Source: a bacterium (GTDB lineage: Bacteria > Actinomycetota > Acidimicrobiia > Acidimicrobiales > Bin134). From it: a stretch of 64,000 bases of DNA. Of the stretch, positions 63,101-64,000 are shown piece after piece. The position numbers and the translations under genes are program-made. How positions within the stretch are numbered: the first letter of the stretch is position 1; every line of letters begins with the position of its first letter. The DNA lies in assembly GCA_026709025.1 (NCBI GenBank), contig JAPOTT010000005.1:58321-122320 (forward strand), given 5' to 3'. A model generated the notes under the pieces. The model saw only the letters and a list, made by a program, of their open reading frames with translations, was not told the DNA's origin and did not search any database.

Positions 63101-64000
63101 GATTGCCCTCAGCAGTAGTATCCGTGTCTACGCTCAGGGTGACAGCTGTAGGCGAAGCATCATCGTCGGTCAACGATAACGTGGTTGAGGTTATGACAGC
63201 TACAGGCGGGCCAGCAGATGTGCCCGACACAGTTATTGTCTCATTGTTTTCATCAACACTGTCAGTTTCTGGGGTCAGAGTAAAGCTTGCGTTGCCCGAT
63301 ACTGCGCCTGATGCGATAATCACATCAAAATCAGCGACTGCAGAGAACCCGACCACCCCCGATGCGCCAGACCCATCCACACTTACCACCACAGTGCGTG
63401 CCGCATCAAAACGCACAGTGCCCTGAACCGTAGCGGTGACCGTCACCGAGGTAGCACCCGCACTTTCAGCCACTGATGTGGGGTTTACACTCAAATCAAT
63501 GGCTGGGGTTGCTTCGTCATCGATAACATCTATAGGAATAGGATCGAAAGTAATAGAACTATACCTAGTATCAGAAGACGAAACGCTGAAACTCACCGAC
63601 GCAGTGCGTTTATCACCAGAATTGTCTAAATCATCGTCCACACCAATAACCGTAAAGACCTGCCCTGTATCCCAATTGCTCGCAGTAAGCACCACAGTTT
63701 CAGACCTAGAACCCGTAGTATCGCTATCCGAGCCATCCACTAGAACTTTGGTTATATCGCTGGAAGTAATAGTAACCGTTACATCTTCAACCGGTTCTGA
63801 CCCCAATCCAAGTGTAATCTCAAGCTCACCACCATCTTCTTCCACATCTCTGCTTAGAAGTTGAATACTGGAACTTGCACTATCCTCATCAGTGACCGTC
63901 ACCGTGACATCAGCGATATCCACATTATTACCGTTATATTTCCCGTCAGTAGAAGCCGCGGAATGCGTGACCGTCACCGTGCGTTCATCGCTGGGATTAT
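48195..64000 (-). CDS. giant multidomain surface/secreted protein (5' end outside window): Calx-beta-like repeats, 3x GH20, LamG-like domains, Fn3, 3x RWNR module
   Basis: Single open frame to the window edge; the residues beyond the tracked GTG read NPSDERT-VTVTHSAAS, continuing the repeat pattern. Confidence 0.9.
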   Translation of the reverse strand, partial: NPSDERTVTVTHSAASTDGKYNGNNVDIADVTVTVTDEDSASSSIQLLSRDVEEDGGELEITLGLGSEPVEDVTVTITSSDITKVLVDGSDSDTTGSRSETVVLTASNWDTGQVFTVIGVDDDLDNSGDKRTASVSFSVSSSDTRYSSITFDPIPIDVIDDEATPAIDLSVNPTSVAESAGATSVTVTATVQGTVRFDAARTVVVSVDGSGASGVVGFSAVADFDVIIASGAVSGNASFTLTPETDSVDENNETITVSGTSAGPPVAVITSTTLSLTDDDASPTAVTLSVDTDTTAEGNQDSITEDDSATTVRVTATITSATRFGSSQDITVVVGASTDSAIEGPDDDEDYEAVANQTITIPAGAVSAYTDFTLTPTDDFRSEPLKTISITGNLTGVTVSPTAITINDDDQLDVQIQTLGNTIKEDVSVPDRERMQQWRVGLARNLISPEIVDVPLVISGDGIDTTDYMIALKTNETNRGVSLVSGDTLTPIVRFTGPTEYLNTNAWLLVTAQDDDVDEGQETITITVGDLDDENLNTNLPDSVDLGIEDDGDDSTNWGTFNITIIDDDTSAVTINESTDTFEVAEGGSDTYEVVLDTKPSNDVVVDLESDDTAIARVTPAKITFTSGNWNTAQTITVTGTEDLLDNPGDKRTATITHEISSTDLKYNALADQEITVTVTDNDAAPSAITLSVDADISTQGTQDSIAENGSAKTVRVTASLNGTTRFASEQTITIVVGAASDSATEDDGQPSTEADYATVPNQTITLAAGAVSGHVDFTLTPENDTDDEPAEAITVTGELAGITFTPTTITIIDNDITTVTLSRAAGASIAEGDTLTYTVELSRQLVSNETVVVPLSVATGAGAATLGTDYTLRCSSGQTTIACTENQGSTNSELGSITITGASETSTAQITLSAIVDDISEPAGESVDITIGSVISQYLGGGAAGIGPHPASLTILDAPGVRPSQTSVEVGENGDTVTYELVLAIRPTHDVVVALASDTISAATVSPASITFNVSGAKAWNVPQEITVTGVDDIIDNPGNKRTANITHTVTSSDSGYSGITVDNVEVTIVDDDDNALVVVPASKSLTVNEGARTTYSVGLAQRPQSNVTMTVTNPDTAILEIAYDGTSGATVTVPFTTSDWSSKNISVTARDNDVANLEADLKHSIQHRLSGGGFSSSSNFITKVKIVDDEAAGIKIVQSGGSTRVTEVAGSSNTDTYTLSLTSKPTHDVSFKITAGTGIKLRAPGSSQSQTALDITIPVNGWDTLRTITVVGQDDAAVQQPTYSSTITHVATSADANYHGSSQSIPVSIVDDDSYDLIITESSGSTQVTEASGAGNSDTYMIALNAQPTHNVSVAIAAESGIQVQLPGGSFGAGGTVTFTRTSYQTKQTINVRAVDNAVDNSVNPTKVITHTLTSRDTNYSGTTKRLSVTVVDNDTADFIVAHSSGGSTTVAELNGTGSFTVKLSSSPAARVRIGVSSGDVSALTVSPSSLVYDSSNWNTARQVTVTGQNDNVDNPNNGRAVSVSLNPSGSVDTVYRDLDTQSVRVFVTDDDGAIGSVGVAAAPRNVIPRLRSWTAQSGVFRLAPESAVWVSTGRDAERWRNSNSVNGKLLAQRKLKDVAETIKEDLEAVTLWDFDVPSQRTSVQAGDIVLDLADAVDTQLGYEGYELIVGDYITIRANTSMGVFWGSRTLLQMLAQVDGSASVQKGTARDWPTVEMRHIMVDAGRKFFEVDYLKDLFRLMSWYKLNSFQLHFSEGEGFRLNDPVKYPGLAHPDASYSRADIQELELLGDEYFVDIMPGFDFPGHATAVSNHFGIGFGSNRSDGVAPCTTSHIQSHLTPNFVIDMTSTAARNKVKEVMDHFIPWFNSPYVHTGADEVAKQLASCGRVSRFVSSNSSRFAHVGDVLVDFINEMNDTVRAHNKQMMIYNGFENMRRSTDSDIAPSKQKLDTNIVINLWEAHQDALRREYRWSCGCSTGNYELLYMVANTNRFYLTPNHFHHLHPDPNTLYTWPNVEHPSNSEYIGYAISVWADYQFWGDDEYFERLLRRPRAIMADRIWNGTNVPDTLTSFYNRLNTVGDPPSLIGFKRVRVNDQKPSHYYTFERRNYPPTHTYASRSPHTILLHDAVGGLHGSSQIQSNPGIDDSRGVLGSSFSFNSAANHAVGIGGAEIDPPWTVSVWVYREDPNDYAGTLLTARQPDGTYRHIHLYAGGNRRPALGLATRNAWFTYNVPLKQWTNLTYVATASSTLLYANGVYVARVPESIALPMGALNSPKGGASSMHGNLDELKIFDEALTAAQVRDVYNSHCTSTAYHHWTFDGQTGGTAWLKDSGIANAQVGTGGAVYHGNPTINGRSTQSLRLIPTTNRGENPQNARLVLNRRPLAVSHCGWTAAMWIKRNADYPESVLFSNKSAADWRVKLEQWQNTRRIGFSKRGVGDFSFNYSAPRSTWVHIALVGTATNTTLYVNGARHSSINQSFDLPQHTIGADSKGENPVHAEIDELRIYPSSLSNNQIRDLYNGYSSGTTVRITETGGSNDTKVSEGVSSALVAQVRGYAAETSNGADHVRRWNRVLLAFGEDVPGFTGTPITASEAQDNADKGWARWIPVAAALLALQDNYFVGLSAAPLADVTVSVSAGAGILVDGPDAGTAGSTTEMLRFTPSNWNTQQQVRVMAVDNDLDQPATRTVQITHAAASEDDRYNLGAAGNVTVTITDEDSAAVLISETSDSTEVTEAQGTSNTDSYQVVLGSEPTADVSITVTASAGVLLGTGSSTETLLFTPSNWNVAQTVTVTGVDDAVDQPPTRTVQITHVASSSDTAYRGITIPSVSVKVTDDEVLPAPLQVLAESAVTGVGISWSAPVSAGGAIAGYDVQYRRKSVTNWTDHTHSSTATTATVSGLIGGATYVFRVRARNAAGAGLWSQEVEQTPKAAADALPTIVLTASSVEVDEGDPAVFTLMANKALSGSLDVNVFVLGGPTFGVQQGAQTVTLPASGSLEISLATTDDNIDEADSTVLVFASAGTGYIPDPFVASTIVADDDSTEVSLARRDTTALSESTGTTQLAVTLARNLMQGEQVDVPLAISGSGVTAEDYTLSLLTSFGVNVGVELINADTLTPIVRLSGRGARTAVLVLAALQDEIDEGSSETLNFAFGNLSSSTLGTNISGGVLAHTSTNSFSVSIADDDAAGLVAAHSSGGATRVAEQAGVGRFGVRLSTKPVSDVTVEVSSEDSSALQISPAVLNFNTLDWNRLKYVQVIGQDDDIDNPGNERVVQVSFDFSSSADSVYSALSDAQVPVSVTDDDVGGVTTAGAPEVVPRVRSWTAGATGSVTLSASSRIVVDSGDADLHHDLDGVVLDSTTEPWLFNRSLEDVANQFKKDLKQAVGLDLPVVKASSGAIGDVFLSLSDTIRLDWGTEGYSLNASDLGRVAISANTSTGVFYGTRTLLQMLKQSDGQRSVQHGSIVDWPGEDLRMVLVDAGRKYFSIEYLEDMIREMAWMKMNAFVLHFSEREAFRLYSPKAMYNGLADDDVAYSEAEIKALDKLAREHHVMLIPGFNFPGHANALSNFFEIGLGSPNERNEAPCTESQIKKNPSYIIDMTSTEAKTIVTQILNDFIPWFSSSPFVHLGADEVVDTIGACPRVNNYVNNNSHLLRSGDMMMEFLNDMNATVKSHSKQSIIWNGVETLRPGSISLDRDVIVMPWEGSAIDRAGYKPYDVISSVFEDGYYLTPTLTGAYYWEPKYLYNGSDATNFGGYYAGSGGGGQPYHPNIAGHPKQLGLSLAVWPDQMFWSQDEFFEKHMYPGRAAAADRWWNESEPQDTITDFYQRLDNIGKAPGHVGFPKPPRVNNQYPSYYYNFDHSTWPSGIHYPKAPVRTTMLEEEIQGVHGHAATFEKTYVSSDGVVGESWVIDNDEGGINLGNNDIEPPWTASIWVKPNKARDNAVLLSTLDPYTHDYFFIHLELHGSRKVAITKYANKGSTSQHYYFDYVVPMNQWTHLTFVAGTSEILLYVNGVHNSTIATSMPLPLMSIGYADWHQGFVNRTGSVNSPRAQLDEFKVFDEALNAEQVKALHVGVGEPEVVPRLRSWESGGSVLVTLSASSQIVGDSSISGGAYRRSGSEVTAKWLSRKGLKDVADKLKKDLKEVAGLDLAVVAGASGSAGNIFLSYLDTYDSELGAEGYSLNSSVAGGVVITANTSTGLFYGTRTLLQILKQYDGQKSVPSGSIRDWPGDHLRMVLVDAGRKYFSIEYLEDLIREMAWMKMNAFVLHFSEREAFRLYSPDAEYVGLADDDVAYSEAEIKALDALAQEHHLTLVPGFNFPGHATALSNFFEIGLASPNERNEDPCVQSNIKKEPSYIIDMTSTEARTRVNEILNRFIPWFTSPFVHLGADEVPSTIGACPRIYNYVNNNSHLLRSGDLMLEFINMMNATVKTHNKQSIIWNGVENLAPGSLTLDRDVIMMPWEGSAFSRQGYKPYETINSVFTHGNYLTPSLGEGALFLEPKFLYNGSDATNFGGYYTGGGGAPSSYNPASSDIRHPKQLGFSLAVWPDQMFWSRDEFFEKHMYPGRAAVADRWWNHTEPQDTINDFYQRLDNIGHAPGYVGFVKPARVNDQKPSYHYNFDHSTWPSGMHWPQGGEPFTTMLEEKIQSIHGHRGSFHDDVSDDAIARESWVIDDGTTGVNLGNTDIEPPWTAGIWVNPHAARANAVLLATLDPYTHYYSFIHLELHGSRKVAVTNNVTNRDGTVTTNHYYFDYVVPMNQWTHLTFVAGTAEIMLYVNGTYNSKVDTSMPLPLMSIGYMDWRQGYLGRSGSINSPRAKLDELKVFDEALSAAQVTDLYSSHCTAEAAEVRHHWTFDDENDVGKNSGTSNTTAKFVGYTTTGATYGYNSRGLRFDPTASGAQPPTGPGRLVVDQPSVNVSRCGWTVAMWVNLQRVSRDAVLLSTNSTADWRVKLQQYVEANQLSDIEKLYQIGFSKRGVGDFRLNFSPPLTTWTHIAIVGTASQTYLYVNGQQRNQIARSFDLPLHTIGADADGSAPIHADIDDIQIYASSLSGTQITALYNTYNTTDSGSSELDALSADAAVGVEPDVADPYVADPVLVATVQGYAAEADSGEEHVTRWNRVLLAFGVEVPGFTGTPMTVAEAQGYVDRGWERWVPVLEALKALEANSTAADDDDSEAADDDDSVPSVYVVPLRLVADVRRFAAEVDSGEEHVTRWNRVLLAFGVEVPGFTGTPMTVAEAQGYVDRGWERWVPVLEALKALEANSSAADETTS
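48221..48702. repeat. 191-bp direct repeat (48221-48411 and 48512-48702) encoding tandem RWNR modules
   Basis: By-eye alignment gives 2 mismatches over 191 bp. Confidence 0.92.
50200..51785 (-). other. GH20 domain C (approximate bounds)
   Basis: 'PFVHLGADEV' catalytic D-E region near 50838-50858. Confidence 0.85.
52490..54070 (-). other. GH20 domain B (approximate bounds)
   Basis: 'PFVHLGADEV' near 53118-53138. Confidence 0.85.
55215..55490 (-). other. fibronectin type III domain
   Basis: 'GVGISWSAPVSAGGAIAGYDVQYRRKS...VSGLIGGATYVFRVRARNAAGAGLWSQ'. Confidence 0.88.
56151..56370 (-). other. RWNR module copy 1, inside a Calx-beta-like repeat
   Basis: 'ALVAQVRGYAAETSNGADHVRRWNRVLLAFGEDVPGFTGTPITASEAQDNADKGWARWIPVAAALLALQ'. 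Confidence 0.85.
57740..59310 (-). other. GH20 domain A, divergent from B and C (approximate bounds)
   Basis: 'MRHIMVDAGRKFFEVDYLKDLFRLMSWYKLNSFQLHFSEGEGFRL', 'PYVHTGADEV' near 58360-58380. Confidence 0.85.
59340..63977 (-). other. Calx-beta-like repeat array
   Basis: Recurring 'VTVTDNDxxP', 'SxxNWNxxQxxTVTGxDDxxDNPGxxRTxxITH' units. Confidence 0.8.

Noticed and set aside
59494-63864. Several plus-strand ORFs opposite the giant gene
   Set aside because: Antisense reflections of the repeat-rich coding frame

Overview
This looks like an actinobacterial chromosome segment, probably Acidimicrobiia-like. That is inferred from WhiB, a mycothiol-type amidase (Mca), CarD, polyphosphate glucokinase, an F420/LLM-type oxidoreductase and GPP34. 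The first ~42 kb is mostly housekeeping and metabolic genes plus four tRNAs: Leu-TAA, Gly-CCC, fMet-CAT and Pro-TGG. These genes include transsulfuration, trehalose synthesis/hydrolysis, dCTP deaminase, PII, and an NMT1-type ABC importer. There are also small accessory modules: a DUF433-like/PIN-like toxin-antitoxin pair, an AAA_14/DUF4143-type ATPase, an uncharacterised two-gene small-protein pair, and a nucleotidyltransferase gene with an extra helical half. The last ~21 kb is the most unusual part. A sugar ABC importer and a SIS-domain sugar isomerase lie directly downstream of one giant ORF of at least 5,260 codons, whose N-terminus is outside the window. The giant protein carries three GH20 (beta-N-acetylhexosaminidase) domains, LamG-like domains, an Fn3 domain, many Calx-beta-like repeats and three copies of a module I cannot name ('RWNRVLLAFG...GFTGTP.T..EAQ...D.GW.RW.PV'). 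One copy is inserted inside a Calx-beta-like repeat and two are in tandem at the C-terminus. I read this as a candidate surface amino-sugar/chitin capture-and-uptake system with an undescribed attachment or sorting module. All calls come from reading the sequence and the supplied translations; no searches were run.
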